In this document: piece by piece, positions 1 through 8,313 of the stretch
How the letters are laid out: each line of letters starts with the position of its first letter
How positions within the stretch are numbered: position 1 is the stretch's first letter
DNA from: Loktanella sp. Alg231-35
Lineage (GTDB): Bacteria > Pseudomonadota > Alphaproteobacteria > Rhodobacterales > Rhodobacteraceae
Length of the DNA: 64,000 nucleotides
Direction of reading: 5' to 3'
Assembly: GCF_900143545.1 (NCBI RefSeq)
Contig: NZ_FREV01000009.1
Coordinates: 20-64,019, forward strand
Translations under genes and position numbers: made by a program
Notes under the pieces: model-generated
Seen by the model: only the letters and a program-made list of their open reading frames with translations
What the model was told of the DNA's origin: nothing
The model's database searches: none

Positions 1-61
1 TAAGAGACAGGTTTCAGCGTAGGGCGGACGGCGATGCGGCCTGCGGATCTTGGTGGCTTGC

Positions 62-565
62 TCAAAACAACCCCTCTGGTGGGTCGGCAATAATGCGCCC
101 GCTGGTCAGATCAACGGTGGGCACTGCGGCTTGGGTGAAGGGCAGCAGAACGGTGTCAGACGCGCCGGGCACGATAACTTCGAGCAGGTCACCCGCGCCA
201 TGGTCCATAACGTTCTTGACGGTGCCGAGCGTTGCGCCACCGGCATCCAGCACGGTGAGGCCGATCAGATCGTTGTAATAGTATTCGTCGTCGGGCAGCG
301 AAGGCATAATACTGCGATCCGCATAGAGGTTCACATTGCGCAGGGCGTCAGCGTCCTCTTTGGTCACAACGCCATCAAAGCGCGCGGTAAAACCGTTCTT
401 TAACTGACCTGTCAGAACCACCTGCGCAAAGGCCCGCCCATCTTCGGCATAAAGCGGGGTGTACTCTGCAATTGCTTGGGGGTCGGCACAATAGGACTTC
501 AGGCGCACTTCGCCCTGAACGCCAAATGCGCCTGAAATAGCACCAACAATGACACGATCATTCAT
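62..565 (-). CDS. rimM: Ribosome maturation factor RimM
   Basis: RimM binds ribosomal protein S19 and helps 16S rRNA processing and assembly of the 30S head. The 167-residue protein has the usual family length. Residues 1-80 form the RimM N-domain, opening with a glycine-rich VGAISGAFGVQGEVRL segment. From about residue 92 follows the PRC-barrel domain (DDEYYYNDLIG, then a conserved LGTV and a DLLEV strand). The start codon overlaps the stop of the upstream small membrane gene as ATGA, so translation is probably coupled. It is the last gene of the ffh-to-rimM operon inside the window; trmD, the usual next gene, would lie beyond the left edge. Confidence 0.95.
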   Translation of the reverse strand: MNDRVIVGAISGAFGVQGEVRLKSYCADPQAIAEYTPLYAEDGRAFAQVVLTGQLKNGFTARFDGVVTKEDADALRNVNLYADRSIMPSLPDDEYYYNDLIGLTVLDAGGATLGTVKNVMDHGAGDLLEVIVPGASDTVLLPFTQAAVPTVDLTSGRIIADPPEGLF

Positions 566-711
566 TCGCTCAAATCCACTCCGACGCAGATGTTTTCAAC
601 CCAGAGACCGCCACCATTCTGACAGGTATCCTTGCGGCCTTCACGTTCAAACAGCATGCCTGCAACAAAGGCAAACATCACCAGAATGAGGGTGCGCAGC
701 AAGCGGAACAT
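562..711 (-). CDS. Small single-pass membrane protein between rpsP and rimM
   Basis: A 49-residue protein of unknown function. Residues 4-21 form one hydrophobic membrane segment; a charged linker (EREGRKD) and a short tail with two cysteines follow. The ATG at 711 is preferred to a TTG 51 bases upstream because the membrane segment starts right after it. Its stop overlaps the rimM start (ATGA), which argues that it is really translated. The name and role cannot be inferred from sequence alone; the position suggests a ribosome- or membrane-associated accessory protein. Confidence 0.65.
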   Translation of the reverse strand: MFRLLRTLILVMFAFVAGMLFEREGRKDTCQNGGGLWVENICVGVDLSE

Positions 712-737
712 GGATTCAGTCCCAAAGGGAAGGGGGT

Positions 738-763
738 GTTGCCCCAGCAGGTGCCGGGGCAAC
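738..763 (-). other. Intercistronic hairpin after rpsP
   Basis: GTTGCCCC at 738-745 pairs perfectly with GGGGCAAC at 756-763 across a 10-base loop. It sits directly after the rpsP stop and before the small membrane gene. There is no T-run on the minus strand, so it looks like a stabilising or attenuating intercistronic stem that would favour rpsP expression over rimM, not a strong terminator. Confidence 0.5.
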
Positions 764-773
764 GATCAGAGGT

Positions 774-1178
774 TTACTCTTCTGCTGCAGCTTCTTCTGC
801 AGGTGCTTCCTCAGCAGGTGCGTTTGCAGCTTCTTCAGCGGCAGCAGCCTTGGCAGCTTTTTCTTCAGCACGTGCCTGAGCAGCCTTGCCCGGTGTACCC
901 TTCTTGGGGTTGCTGCGGTCTTTCTTGGGCAGTTCGCCTGCGGCTTCCAGCATGCGGGAGATACGATCAGTTGGCTGCGCGCCTTCGCCCAACCAGTATT
1001 TCACGCGCTCCATGTTCATTTTTACGCGCTCTTCGCTGTCTTTGGGCAGCATGGGGTTATATGTGCCCAGCTTTTCGATGAAGCGGCCATCGCGTGGCAT
1101 GCGGCTGTCAGCAGCCACGATTGCATAAAATGGACGTTTCTTTGAGCCGCCACGGGCCAAACGGATTTTCATAGCCAT
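774..1178 (-). CDS. rpsP: 30S ribosomal protein S16
   Basis: S16 binds 16S rRNA in the body of the 30S subunit. The first 80 residues carry the family core ([37 protein letters not shown]). At 134 residues it is longer than the roughly 80-residue enterobacterial protein because of a low-complexity tail rich in Ala, Glu, Lys and Pro, a form common in Rhodobacteraceae. A strong AAGGAG ribosome-binding site lies just before the ATG at 1178. It is cotranscribed with the upstream chorismate mutase gene and the downstream rimM. Confidence 0.97.
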   Translation of the reverse strand: MAMKIRLARGGSKKRPFYAIVAADSRMPRDGRFIEKLGTYNPMLPKDSEERVKMNMERVKYWLGEGAQPTDRISRMLEAAGELPKKDRSNPKKGTPGKAAQARAEEKAAKAAAAEEAANAPAEEAPAEEAAAEE

Positions 1179-1217
1179 CAGATTTTCTCCTTAAAGATGG
1201 GGTCGAGGGCAGCGCCC

Positions 1218-1514
1218 TCAGGATTGGTGTTGTTTGTGGTGTTGGATGACTTCCTGAATGATGAAATTCAGGAATTTCTTGGCAAATTCCGGGTCCAGAT
1301 TGGCTCGGGTTGCAAGGTCGGTGAGCCGTGCGATCTGGCTTTCTTCACGCGCGGGGTCGGATGGGGGCAGATCGTGTTCGGCTTTCAGCCGTCCGACCGC
1401 CTGTGTGTGTTTGAACCGCTCGCCCAACGTATAGACGAGGATGGCATCAAGCCGGTCAATGCTTTCGCGGTGTCCTTTAAGGATCTCTGCGGCGCGAGTC
1501 GTTGTGTCGGTCAT
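1218..1514 (-). CDS. Chorismate mutase (AroQ type)
   Basis: A 98-residue all-helical AroQ-class chorismate mutase, converting chorismate to prephenate for Phe and Tyr synthesis. The first helix has the expected HRESIDRLDAILVYTLGERFK pattern: an Arg near the start of helix 1 and an Arg/Lys pair that contact chorismate. The conserved basic and Glu/Gln positions follow in AVGRLKAEHDLP and FLNFIIQEVIQHHK. The ATG at 1514 has an AAGGA site eight bases upstream; longer in-frame extensions overlap the GNAT gene. It is a free-standing mutase without a prephenate dehydratase domain, placed between a GNAT gene and rpsP as in other roseobacters. Confidence 0.88.
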   Translation of the reverse strand: MTDTTTRAAEILKGHRESIDRLDAILVYTLGERFKHTQAVGRLKAEHDLPPSDPAREESQIARLTDLATRANLDPEFAKKFLNFIIQEVIQHHKQHQS

Positions 1515-1545
1515 GAGACATTCCTTCGTGCGAAAGTTAGGGCGG

Positions 1546-2094
1546 TCATGTGATGGCCCCCGCGGCTTGTGCCACAGCGCGGCTGTCATCGTAGCTGAGA
1601 TGCCGGAACACGATGCACTTTTCGCCGTCGATCACATCGCGATGTTCTTCAACAGCACCCAGACGCGTCGCAAGTGCGATTGAACGGGTGTTTTGTGGCG
1701 AAATAAGCGAAATGAGCGGTGGCAATCCCAATGTCCGCCCGGCCCAGTCCCGCACGGCGCAGGCGGCTTCAAACGCATAGGAACGTCCTTCGAAACCGTC
1801 AAACATATGCCACGCCATTTCCGGCTGCGGCCATTCGATGTGGTTGAGGATGCCAACGCGGCCTGTTGCGATCCCTGTCTTACGCTCTGTCACTGTGAAA
1901 AAACCGTAACCGTGCCACTGCCAATGTCCGATACCGGCAATGAACCCGCGCCATGCATCGCGCTCTGACGCGGGGCCACCCACGGCCTCCATCCGCTCAG
2001 ACCGGGTGACCCATGCGGTAAAAGCCGCAAGGTCCCGTTTCTGAGGGCCACGCAGCTCGAGCCGCGCAGTGGTGAGGGTGGGTGCGGGTGTCAT
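1546..2094 (-). CDS. GNAT family N-acetyltransferase (RimJ/RimL-like)
   Basis: A 182-residue GNAT acetyltransferase. It begins with the TTARLELRGP strand typical of RimJ/RimL-type enzymes, has a GIATGRVGIL beta segment followed by the acetyl-CoA-binding region, and ends with SPQNTRSIALATRLGA, the classic NxxSxxLxxKLGF-like motif. The substrate is unknown; it could be a ribosomal N-terminus or a small molecule. It starts three bases after the ffh stop and ends 31 bases before the chorismate mutase gene, so it belongs to this operon. Confidence 0.85.
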   Translation of the reverse strand: MTPAPTLTTARLELRGPQKRDLAAFTAWVTRSERMEAVGGPASERDAWRGFIAGIGHWQWHGYGFFTVTERKTGIATGRVGILNHIEWPQPEMAWHMFDGFEGRSYAFEAACAVRDWAGRTLGLPPLISLISPQNTRSIALATRLGAVEEHRDVIDGEKCIVFRHLSYDDSRAVAQAAGAIT

Positions 2095-2097
2095 CGG

Positions 2098-3597
2098 TTA
2101 CTTCTTCTTCCCAAAACCAGAGAGGCCGGGGGGAAGTTGTGCTCCGCCACCCAAACCGGGCAGGCCGGCGGGCATCTTGCCTTGCAACGCTTTGGCGGCT
2201 TCGGCCATCGCTTTGGGGTCGTTCATATCAGGCATGCCTTCGGGCATGCCGCCGCCTTTGCCAAACATGCCTTTCATGGCCTGTTTCAGCATTCCGCCTT
2301 TGCCCATCTTCTTCATCATATCGGCCATCTGGCGGTGCTGCTTGACCAGCTTATTCAGCTCAGACACTTCCAGCCCTGCACCTTTCGCGATCCGCTTCTT
2401 GCGGCTCGCTGCAAGCAGATCAGGATTGGCGCGTTCTTTCTTCGTCATCGAACTGATCAGCGCGATCTGGCGCTTGAGGATACTGTCATCCATCCCAGCC
2501 GCTGCCATCTGTTTTCCCATCTTGGCCGCACCAGGCATCATGCCCATCATGCCTTCCATGCCGCCCATCTTCATCATCTGCTCAAGCTGCATCTTTAGAT
2601 CGTTCATATTGAAACGACCCTTCTGGAAGCGCTTCATCATGCGTTCGGCTTGTTCAGCCTCGATGGTTTCCTGCGCCTTTTCGACCAGTGCGACGATGTC
2701 GCCCATGCCAAGGATACGGCCTGCGATGCGTTCAGGTTCGAACGTCTCAATCGCGTCCATCTTTTCGCCAAGGCCCACAAAACGGATCGGCTTGCCAGTA
2801 ACCGCGCGCATGGAAAGCGCCGCACCACCGCGCCCGTCACCGTCCATCCGGGTAAGCACCACGCCGGAAACGCCGATCTTGTCGTCGAATTCTTGGGCGA
2901 CGTTCACCGCGTCCTGACCGGTCAGGCCGTCAACGACCAACAGTGTTTCGCGGGGGTTGGCCACGTCACGCACGGCAGCGGCCTGCGCGATCAGTTCCTG
3001 ATCAATGTGCAAACGCCCGGCAGTATCAAGCATATATACATCATAGCCACCGAGGCTCGCCTGCGTCTTTGCGCGCTTGGCGATTTTTACAGGGTCTTCG
3101 CCCGGCACAATCGGCAACGTGTCCACGCCAATCTGCCCACCCAAAATTGCCAACTGCTCCATCGCGGCAGGGCGGTTGGTGTCAAGCGAGGCCATCAGGA
3201 CGCGCTTGCCCTCTTTTTCCTTCAGGCGCTTGGCGAGTTTGGCTGTCGTTGTCGTTTTACCCGACCCCTGCAGACCCACCATCAGGATCGGGGCAGGCGG
3301 ATTGTCGATTTTCAGTGCGCCGGGGTCTTCGTCACCGGTTAGCACATGTTGCAACTCATCATGGACAATTTTGACGACTTGCTGGCCGGGTTTCACCGAT
3401 CTGGTGACAGCCTGACCTGTGGCCTTTTCCTGTACCGCCTTGATGAAATCGCGCGCGACGGGCAGTGAAACGTCAGCTTCAAGCAGAGCGACGCGGACCT
3501 CGCGCAGGGCGGTCTTAACATCGTCTTCAGACAGCGCACCCTGCTTGCTGAGCTTGTCAAAGACGCCTGACAGGCGTTCGGATAGATTTTCAAACAT
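2098..3597 (-). CDS. ffh: Signal recognition particle protein Ffh (SRP54)
   Basis: The GTPase subunit of the signal recognition particle, which together with 4.5S RNA targets inner-membrane proteins to FtsY. The ATG at 3597 (MFENLSERLSGVFDKL) gives 499 residues. After the N-domain come the G-domain motifs GLQGSGKTTTTAKLA (P-loop), DTAGRLHID (G3) and TRMDGDGRGG (G4 region). The C-terminal M-domain is very rich in methionine with runs of Met and Gly (MEGMMGMMPGAAKMGKQM), as expected for the signal-peptide-binding groove. It heads the minus-strand operon that continues to rimM. Confidence 0.97.
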   Translation of the reverse strand: MFENLSERLSGVFDKLSKQGALSEDDVKTALREVRVALLEADVSLPVARDFIKAVQEKATGQAVTRSVKPGQQVVKIVHDELQHVLTGDEDPGALKIDNPPAPILMVGLQGSGKTTTTAKLAKRLKEKEGKRVLMASLDTNRPAAMEQLAILGGQIGVDTLPIVPGEDPVKIAKRAKTQASLGGYDVYMLDTAGRLHIDQELIAQAAAVRDVANPRETLLVVDGLTGQDAVNVAQEFDDKIGVSGVVLTRMDGDGRGGAALSMRAVTGKPIRFVGLGEKMDAIETFEPERIAGRILGMGDIVALVEKAQETIEAEQAERMMKRFQKGRFNMNDLKMQLEQMMKMGGMEGMMGMMPGAAKMGKQMAAAGMDDSILKRQIALISSMTKKERANPDLLAASRKKRIAKGAGLEVSELNKLVKQHRQMADMMKKMGKGGMLKQAMKGMFGKGGGMPEGMPDMNDPKAMAEAAKALQGKMPAGLPGLGGGAQLPPGLSGFGKKK

Positions 3598-3922
3598 CGG
3601 CCAAGGCCCTCGTTTCGTTTCGGTTGCTTTGCATATAGTCATATGCGCCGCAAAAAGCAGTAGCGCCCCCGTGGGCGCGACGCGCTGACGGAGGGCGATC
3701 CCCTGATAAACGGGGACCGGAAAGCTGATGCTATCCGGGTGTTATGGGGCGTTTATGCTTATGGTGCGGGTGAGTCAACTCTGACACAGCCATTGAGCGC
3801 GGCATTCAGGCCAATGCTGAGAATAACAAGCAGAAGGCCTGATAAGTAGCGCCAGCACCCATGTCCTACGCTGCGGCCCGTCATTAGTACCAGCATGTGC
3901 CAGCAGGGCGGGCCGACCCAGA
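3598..3922. other. Intergenic region between ffh and azoreductase
   Basis: About 325 bases without a recognised gene. It contains two short GC stems (GCGCCC-ccgt-GGGCGC around 3662, and a CCCC/GGGG stem around 3700-3718). I looked for a 4.5S RNA here because of ffh, but the conserved GGTCAGG..GGAAGG..AGCAGCC core is absent. A weak candidate small membrane ORF is listed separately at 3759-3896. Confidence 0.5.
3759..3896 (-). CDS. Possible 45-residue membrane peptide (weak)
   Basis: An uninterrupted reading frame encoding 45 residues, with basic residues and then a hydrophobic stretch (YLSGLLLVILSIGLNAAL) and a Cys near the end. The composition is that of a small membrane protein, but there is no clear ribosome-binding site before the ATG at 3896. 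It could be a chance frame. Listed because nothing else occupies this gap. Confidence 0.25.
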   Translation of the reverse strand: MLVLMTGRSVGHGCWRYLSGLLLVILSIGLNAALNGCVRVDSPAP

Positions 3923-4462
3923 TCAAGCCTCGTTTTCAGCCAGAACTTCCTTGGCCCCGTGCACCGTGATGTCATCGATCCCGATGAATCTCAGAACCTG
4001 TTCCAAATGCGGCGTGGCAAAATCCATGGGCGCGCCAACCGGCACGCCGCCTGAGGCCACAGCGACGATCGCGCGTTTACCCTCTAACAGGCCAACGGGC
4101 CCGTTTTCAGTGTAGGCAAACGTCACCTTTGGGCGGGCGATCAGATCAACCCAAGCCTTCAGCGCGGCAGGCATCCCGAAGTTATACATCGGCATCCCGA
4201 CTAAAATAACGTCGGCGGCCCCAATCTCTGCTATCAACGCGTCTGAACGGGCCAGCACGGCACGGTTTTCATCTGTCAAAGCATCTTGTGGGATCAACCG
4301 GGTGGTAATCCACGCCTCATCCACATGGGGCAGGTCGGTTTCGGCAAGGTCGCGAGTGATCACGCGGGATGGCGCGAGCGTCTGAAGAAGTTTGGCTGTC
4401 GCCGCACGGCTGACAGAGCCGTTGCGCGTACCAGAGGCATTGATGTGAAGGACCGTTGTCAT
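3923..4462 (-). CDS. FMN-dependent NADH-azoreductase (flavodoxin fold)
   Basis: A 179-residue AzoR/AcpD-family flavoprotein that reduces quinones and azo compounds with NADH in a two-electron step. Flavodoxin-fold signs are the N-terminal VLHINASGTRNGSVSR, where the phosphate-binding Ser loop contacts FMN, and the MPMYNFGMPAALKAWVDLI motif that contacts the flavin ring. The start at 4462 places the first strand at the N-terminus. The gene diverges from a LysR regulator 104 bases away, which probably controls it. At 179 residues it is slightly shorter than the roughly 200-residue E. coli AzoR. Confidence 0.85.
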   Translation of the reverse strand: MTTVLHINASGTRNGSVSRAATAKLLQTLAPSRVITRDLAETDLPHVDEAWITTRLIPQDALTDENRAVLARSDALIAEIGAADVILVGMPMYNFGMPAALKAWVDLIARPKVTFAYTENGPVGLLEGKRAIVAVASGGVPVGAPMDFATPHLEQVLRFIGIDDITVHGAKEVLAENEA

Positions 4463-4482
4463 GTGAAAGCTTCGTTTGTTGC

Positions 4483-4495
4483 GTTGATTTTCAAC
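4483..4495. promoter_or_regulatory. Palindrome in the azoreductase/LysR divergent promoter
   Basis: GTTGA-TTT-TCAAC is a perfect 13-base inverted repeat lying 20 bases upstream of the azoreductase ATG and about 70 bases upstream of the LysR ATG. It is a candidate binding site for the adjacent LysR protein. This is inference from position and symmetry only. Confidence 0.4.
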
Positions 4496-4566
4496 TAAGG
4501 TCTTGCGCTGGCGAACGATATGGCCGAATTTCAACAGGATATGTTTACCAGCGCACAGGATTGCAG

Positions 4567-5445
4567 ATGGATAACTGGGACGAGATCAGAACAGCCTTTC
4601 AAGTCGCACGAATGGGTACGGTCAGTGGGGCGGCAGAGCAGTTGGGCGTTCACCATGCAACCGTGATCCGCCATATTGATGCGCTGGAGCAGCGCCTCGG
4701 TGCAAAACTGTTTCAGCGCCACGCGCGCGGGTATACCGCTACCGAAGCGGGGACCGACCTGCTTCAGGTGGCGCAAGCGACGGATGATCAATTTACCCAA
4801 TTGGCGGGTCGGATCAAAGGGCAGGGCGAAGGTGTCTCGGGTGATTTGGTGGTTACCTCGCTGGCGATGGCGTCGGGCCTGCTGACGCCAATCCTTGTGG
4901 CGTTTCAGGCCGAACACCCAGAGGTGCATGTACGCTACCGCACTGGTGACCGACTTTTCCGGTTGGAGTATGGCGAGGCGCATGTCGCGATCCGGGCAGG
5001 CACCATGCCGGAAGAACCAGACAATGTGGTGCAGCCATTCATGCAGCAGCAGATGGCCTTGGTGGCGTCGCAAGACTATCTGGCGCGGCACGGCCTGCCC
5101 AAAGATGAGGCGGATCTGAAGAACCATGTCTTTGTCACCCACGACAATGACAAAAGCCGCGCACCCTTTGCCCGCTGGCTACGCGAAACGGTGACAGATG
5201 ACCGACTAGCCTATCGGGCGACGGATAATCGGAACATGCAGGATGCCATTGTGGCCGGTGCCGGGATCGGATTTGTGGCGGCGCAGGCACTGAAATCTCA
5301 CCCCGAATTGCAAGAGGTGATTTCGCGTCGCGAGGAATGGGCCGCACCTTTGTGGATTGTGACCCATGTGGATTTGCATCGCACGACCAAGGTGCAGACC
5401 TTCCTGCGTTTCCTCAAGGACCGCATCAAGACATTGGAGTGCTAA
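4567..5445 (+). CDS. LysR family transcriptional regulator
   Basis: A 292-residue LysR-type regulator. The N-terminal winged helix-turn-helix spans residues 4-62 (AFQVARMGTVSGAAEQLGVHHATVIRHIDALEQRLGAKLF). A substrate-binding-like effector domain follows (LVVTSLAMASGLLTPILVAFQ, then GIGFVAAQAL). The ATG at 4567 is chosen because the HTH begins immediately after it. It diverges from the azoreductase gene and its stop overlaps the start of the downstream DMT transporter (TAATG). Likely targets are therefore both neighbours; the inducer is unknown. Confidence 0.9.
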   Translation: MDNWDEIRTAFQVARMGTVSGAAEQLGVHHATVIRHIDALEQRLGAKLFQRHARGYTATEAGTDLLQVAQATDDQFTQLAGRIKGQGEGVSGDLVVTSLAMASGLLTPILVAFQAEHPEVHVRYRTGDRLFRLEYGEAHVAIRAGTMPEEPDNVVQPFMQQQMALVASQDYLARHGLPKDEADLKNHVFVTHDNDKSRAPFARWLRETVTDDRLAYRATDNRNMQDAIVAGAGIGFVAAQALKSHPELQEVISRREEWAAPLWIVTHVDLHRTTKVQTFLRFLKDRIKTLEC

Positions 5446-6323
5446 TGTCACCCCATCGCGCCGGGCATCTGGCGATGTTCGCCTTTTCGATGCTGGTTGC
5501 GGGGTCTTTCGCACTGGGATCATTGGCGGCGAATGAGATTGCCCCAACGGTGCTGAATGTGGTGCGGTTTTGGACGGCAACGGCGATCATGGGCGCTGTG
5601 GCGATGGCGACGGGTGGGCTGCCGCGCAGTGCAGCAGCGGCGCCTTGGCGGTACTTCGTACTAGCGGCCTTTTTTGTCACCTACTTTGTGCTGATGTTTG
5701 AAGGGCTCAAGACCGCGCCCCCCGTCAGTGCCGCTGCGGTCTTTACGCTCACACCGATCCTGTCTGGGATTTTTGGGTATCTCCTGCTGCGTCAGGTTAT
5801 GACACCGCGTATTGCCTTGGCGTTGGTCATCGGAGCCATGGGTGCGATCTGGGTCATTTTCCGTGCTGACGTCGCGGCGATCCTGCGGTTCGAAATTGGC
5901 CGCGGTGAGTTGATCTATTTCTGGGGTTGTGCTGCCCATGCCGTCTATACCCCGTTGGTGCGCAAGCTGAACCGGGGCGAGGGCGCGATTGTGTTCAGTT
6001 TTGGCGTATTGCTGGCCGGGTCCATTCTACTGACGCTTTGGGGTGGGGCAGCGGCGATGGCGACAGATTGGGCCAATCTGCCAACAATTGTTTGGCTCAC
6101 AATCCTGTACACTGCGGTCTTTGCCAGCGCGGCGACCTTTGCGCTGTTGCAGTTTGCGGCGTTGCGCCTGCCGAGTTCAAAGGTGATGGCCTACACTTAC
6201 CTGACGCCGTCTTGGGTAATTGTGTGGGAGTTGGCCTTGGGTGGAACCGCACCGCCCGCATTGGTTCTGGCTGGGTTGGTCCTGACGGTGTTGGCTTTGG
6301 TTATGCTGCTGCGTGAAGAATAG
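5445..6323 (+). CDS. DMT superfamily transporter (EamA domains)
   Basis: A 292-residue integral membrane protein with about ten hydrophobic segments arranged as two EamA repeats (for example GHLAMFAFSMLVAGSFALGS at the N-terminus and LAGLVLTVLALVMLLREE at the C-terminus). The drug/metabolite transporter superfamily exports small metabolites; the substrate cannot be told from sequence. The start overlaps the LysR stop by one base (TAATG), so the two are probably coupled. Confidence 0.85.
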   Translation: MSPHRAGHLAMFAFSMLVAGSFALGSLAANEIAPTVLNVVRFWTATAIMGAVAMATGGLPRSAAAAPWRYFVLAAFFVTYFVLMFEGLKTAPPVSAAAVFTLTPILSGIFGYLLLRQVMTPRIALALVIGAMGAIWVIFRADVAAILRFEIGRGELIYFWGCAAHAVYTPLVRKLNRGEGAIVFSFGVLLAGSILLTLWGGAAAMATDWANLPTIVWLTILYTAVFASAATFALLQFAALRLPSSKVMAYTYLTPSWVIVWELALGGTAPPALVLAGLVLTVLALVMLLREE

Positions 6324-6346
6324 GGTAAGGTGGATCTTGATCCACC

Positions 6347-6670
6347 TTACGTGCGCAACTCTTTGGACAAAAAACTTTCAAATGCGTCCAGATCAATCGC
6401 ATCCATCTGGCCGAACCCTTGCATCCAGACTGATGCTTCGCGCAGTGCATCAGGCTCCAGCTTGCACCATTTCACCCGGCCCCGTTTTTCCTGAGAGATC
6501 AGACCAGCGCCCGTCAGCACGCCAAGGTGTTTGGAAATTGCCGCCAGCGATATAGCAAACGGTTCGGCCACATCAGTGACCGCCATATCATCCTCAAGCA
6601 GCATCGCGAGGATACGGCGGCGTGTGGGGTCGGCGAGGGCTGCAAAAACCTGATCTAGTTCTGTCGTCAT
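6347..6670 (-). CDS. ArsR family transcriptional regulator
   Basis: A 107-residue winged-helix repressor. Residues 1-85 match the ArsR fold (LDQVFAALADPTRRRILAML, then ISLAAISKHLGVLTGAGLISQEKRGR). There are no cysteine pairs for arsenic or heavy metals; the single Cys lies in VKWCKLEP. It therefore belongs to the metal-independent ArsR group, often paired with AHSA1/SRPBCC genes. No such partner is adjacent. A perfect palindrome upstream of the start suggests autoregulation. Confidence 0.88.
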   Translation of the reverse strand: MTTELDQVFAALADPTRRRILAMLLEDDMAVTDVAEPFAISLAAISKHLGVLTGAGLISQEKRGRVKWCKLEPDALREASVWMQGFGQMDAIDLDAFESFLSKELRT

Positions 6671-6701
6671 ATCCGCGATTAAGCGAGACGGGGCGTAAAC
6701 G

Positions 6702-6717
6702 TCAACCAGTTGGTTGA
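6702..6717. promoter_or_regulatory. Probable ArsR-type operator
   Basis: TCAACCA-GT-TGGTTGA is a perfect 7+7 inverted repeat with a two-base centre, 32 bases upstream of the ArsR-family start codon. Size, symmetry and position fit an autoregulatory operator of metal-independent ArsR repressors. Confidence 0.6.
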
Positions 6718-6877
6718 ATATCCTGAATGCGATTTTGTACGCAAACGAGGCGAGCTTCTCTCAATCAAGGTTGAGATAAGTAACTGAAATTAAATACATA
6801 ATCTTGATCCAACGCTTGCTTGACTCTGTTGTGGTCCCACCATAGACCAACCGCAACTGACGGATGGGCCAAAACTG

Positions 6878-7210
6878 ATGTCTGAACGCGATGATGCTGA
6901 CCGCCTTAAGGCGCTTGAGGCAAAGATTGACGCGCTCAAAACACCGGCGGACGTGAAGGACCATTCCGAAGAACACTACTCTCAGGCGCAGCTTGCCTGG
7001 CGGATGGTGATAGAGCTTGTTGCCGGTCTTGGGATCGGCTTTGGCATTGGATACGGGCTGGATACCGCGTTTGGTACGATGCCGATTTTTCTGGTGCTGT
7101 TCATATTCTTCGGCCTCGCGGCGGGTGTGCTCACCATGATGCGGTCGGCCAAGGAAGTGCAAAGAAAGCAGCTTGAGGCTGCGAAAGAAGAGGGCGACAC
7201 ACGTGGCTGA
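6878..7210 (+). CDS. atpI: ATP synthase protein I (AtpI)
   Basis: A 110-residue AtpI-type protein that helps assemble the membrane c-ring. It has a charged coiled N-terminus (residues 1-45) and two membrane segments (about 50-70 and 76-97) with the glycine pattern [16 protein letters not shown] typical of AtpI/Tim44-like proteins. It is the first gene of the F0 operon. Its stop overlaps the GTG start of atpB by eight bases. The 207 bases upstream, shared with the divergent ArsR gene, must hold the operon promoter. Confidence 0.9.
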   Translation: MSERDDADRLKALEAKIDALKTPADVKDHSEEHYSQAQLAWRMVIELVAGLGIGFGIGYGLDTAFGTMPIFLVLFIFFGLAAGVLTMMRSAKEVQRKQLEAAKEEGDTRG

Positions 7211-7952
7211 AGAAAAAGCAGAAGGTGGTCTGGTATTTCACCCACTGGATCAGTTTATCGTCAAACCACTTTTCGGTGACGGCCCTATTCATTGGTACAC
7301 GCCCACAAACGTGACGCTTTGGATGGGCATTGCCCTGTTGGCTATTCTGGCTGTTTTTGTTCTGGGCAGCCGCGGCCGCGCCATCATCCCTAGCCGCCTG
7401 CAATCCATTGGAGAGCTGATCTACGGCTTTATCTACAAGATGGTGGAAGATGTGACCGGCAAGGATGGGGTGAAATATTTCCCTTACATCATGACGCTGT
7501 TCCTGTTCATCCTGTTCGCCAACTATCTGGCGCTGCTCCCGATGTCCTACAGCCCGACATCGATGATTGCGGTCACTGCGGTTCTTGGTTTTGGCGTTTT
7601 CATTGTTGTGACTGTCCTCGGTTTTGTTCTGAACGGCCCGGCGTTCCTTGGTTTGTTCTGGATGAAGGACGCCCCGGCGGTTCTGCGCCCAATTATCGCG
7701 ATTATCGAAGTGATCTCTTACTTCGTGCGCCCTGTAAGCCACTCTATTCGTTTGGCAGGGAACATCATGGCCGGTCACGCCGTGATCAAAGTGTTCGCAG
7801 GCTTTGCCGCGTTGACGCTTGTGAGCCCTGTAGCGATCCTTGGTATTACAGCCATCTACGGTCTCGAGGTCCTTGTGGCCGGTATTCAGGCCTATGTTTT
7901 CACTATTCTGACGTGTGTCTATCTGAAAGACGCGCTTCACCCCGCACACTAA
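7203..7952 (+). CDS. atpB: F0 ATP synthase subunit a
   Basis: The 249-residue proton-channel subunit of F0. A GTG start at 7203 (GTG GCT GAA) is chosen because it overlaps the atpI stop and gives the usual [18 protein letters not shown]-terminus. Five to six membrane segments are visible. The essential arginine lies in the conserved [13 protein letters not shown] helix near residue 185, facing the c-ring. It belongs to the atpI-B-E-F'-F operon; F1 genes are not adjacent, the usual split arrangement in Rhodobacterales. Confidence 0.96.
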   Translation: MAEEKAEGGLVFHPLDQFIVKPLFGDGPIHWYTPTNVTLWMGIALLAILAVFVLGSRGRAIIPSRLQSIGELIYGFIYKMVEDVTGKDGVKYFPYIMTLFLFILFANYLALLPMSYSPTSMIAVTAVLGFGVFIVVTVLGFVLNGPAFLGLFWMKDAPAVLRPIIAIIEVISYFVRPVSHSIRLAGNIMAGHAVIKVFAGFAALTLVSPVAILGITAIYGLEVLVAGIQAYVFTILTCVYLKDALHPAH

Positions 7953-7956
7953 CGAC

Positions 7957-7971
7957 GTGGGTTTCACCCAC
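7957..7971 (+). other. Short hairpin between atpB and atpE
   Basis: GTGGGT-ttc-ACCCAC at 7957-7971, with an AAGGAG ribosome-binding site close downstream before atpE. This is probably an intercistronic element that raises atpE yield, since the c-subunit is needed in many copies. The function is inferred. Confidence 0.4.
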
Positions 7972-8007
7972 CCTACTATCTAACTTCCAATCGTAAGGAG
8001 AATTCAC

Positions 8008-8232
8008 ATGGAAGGCGAACTCGCACACATCGGCGCTGGTCTGGCTGCAATCGGTTCCGGCGCTGCCGCTATCGGTGTTGGTACAGTTGCAGGTAACTAC
8101 CTGGCTGGCGCACTGCGCAACCCATCTGCTGCTGCTGGTCAGACAGCAACACTGTTCATTGGTCTGGCATTCGCCGAAGCTCTGGGGATCTTTGCATTCC
8201 TCGTGTCGCTTCTGCTGATGTTCGCAGTCTAA
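8008..8232 (+). CDS. atpE: F0 ATP synthase subunit c
   Basis: The 74-residue c-ring subunit: a hairpin of two membrane helices. Helix 1 has the [15 protein letters not shown] glycine/alanine motif, the polar loop is RNPSA, and helix 2 carries the proton-carrying Glu57 in [10 protein letters not shown]. The Na+-binding pattern (a Gln in helix 1 with Glu-Ser/Thr in helix 2) is absent, so a proton-driven enzyme is expected. A strong AAGGAG site precedes the ATG. Confidence 0.97.
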   Translation: MEGELAHIGAGLAAIGSGAAAIGVGTVAGNYLAGALRNPSAAAGQTATLFIGLAFAEALGIFAFLVSLLLMFAV

Positions 8233-8255
8233 GAACGCGACCCATATCCTTACGG

Positions 8256-8285
8256 CTGACTGACGCGTATCATCGCGTCGGCCAG
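8256..8285 (+). other. Hairpin between atpE and atpF'
   Basis: CTGACTGACGCG at 8256-8267 pairs with CGCGTCGGCCAG at 8274-8285 (one mismatch, one G-U) around a six-base loop. It lies just after the atpE stop and lacks a T-run. Probably an mRNA-stabilising structure for the highly expressed atpE segment. Confidence 0.45.
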
Positions 8286-8313
8286 TAAAACTTCAAGGTA
8301 TTCGGGGGCCATC

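Noticed and set aside
2069-2917. Long plus-strand reading frame opposite ffh
   Set aside because: It is the antisense shadow of a well-conserved gene; the protein is Pro/Ser/Ile-rich with no family resemblance.
3598-3922. Possible 4.5S SRP RNA next to ffh
   Set aside because: The conserved GGTCAGG/GGAAGG/AGCAGCC core is absent; only short unrelated stems are present.
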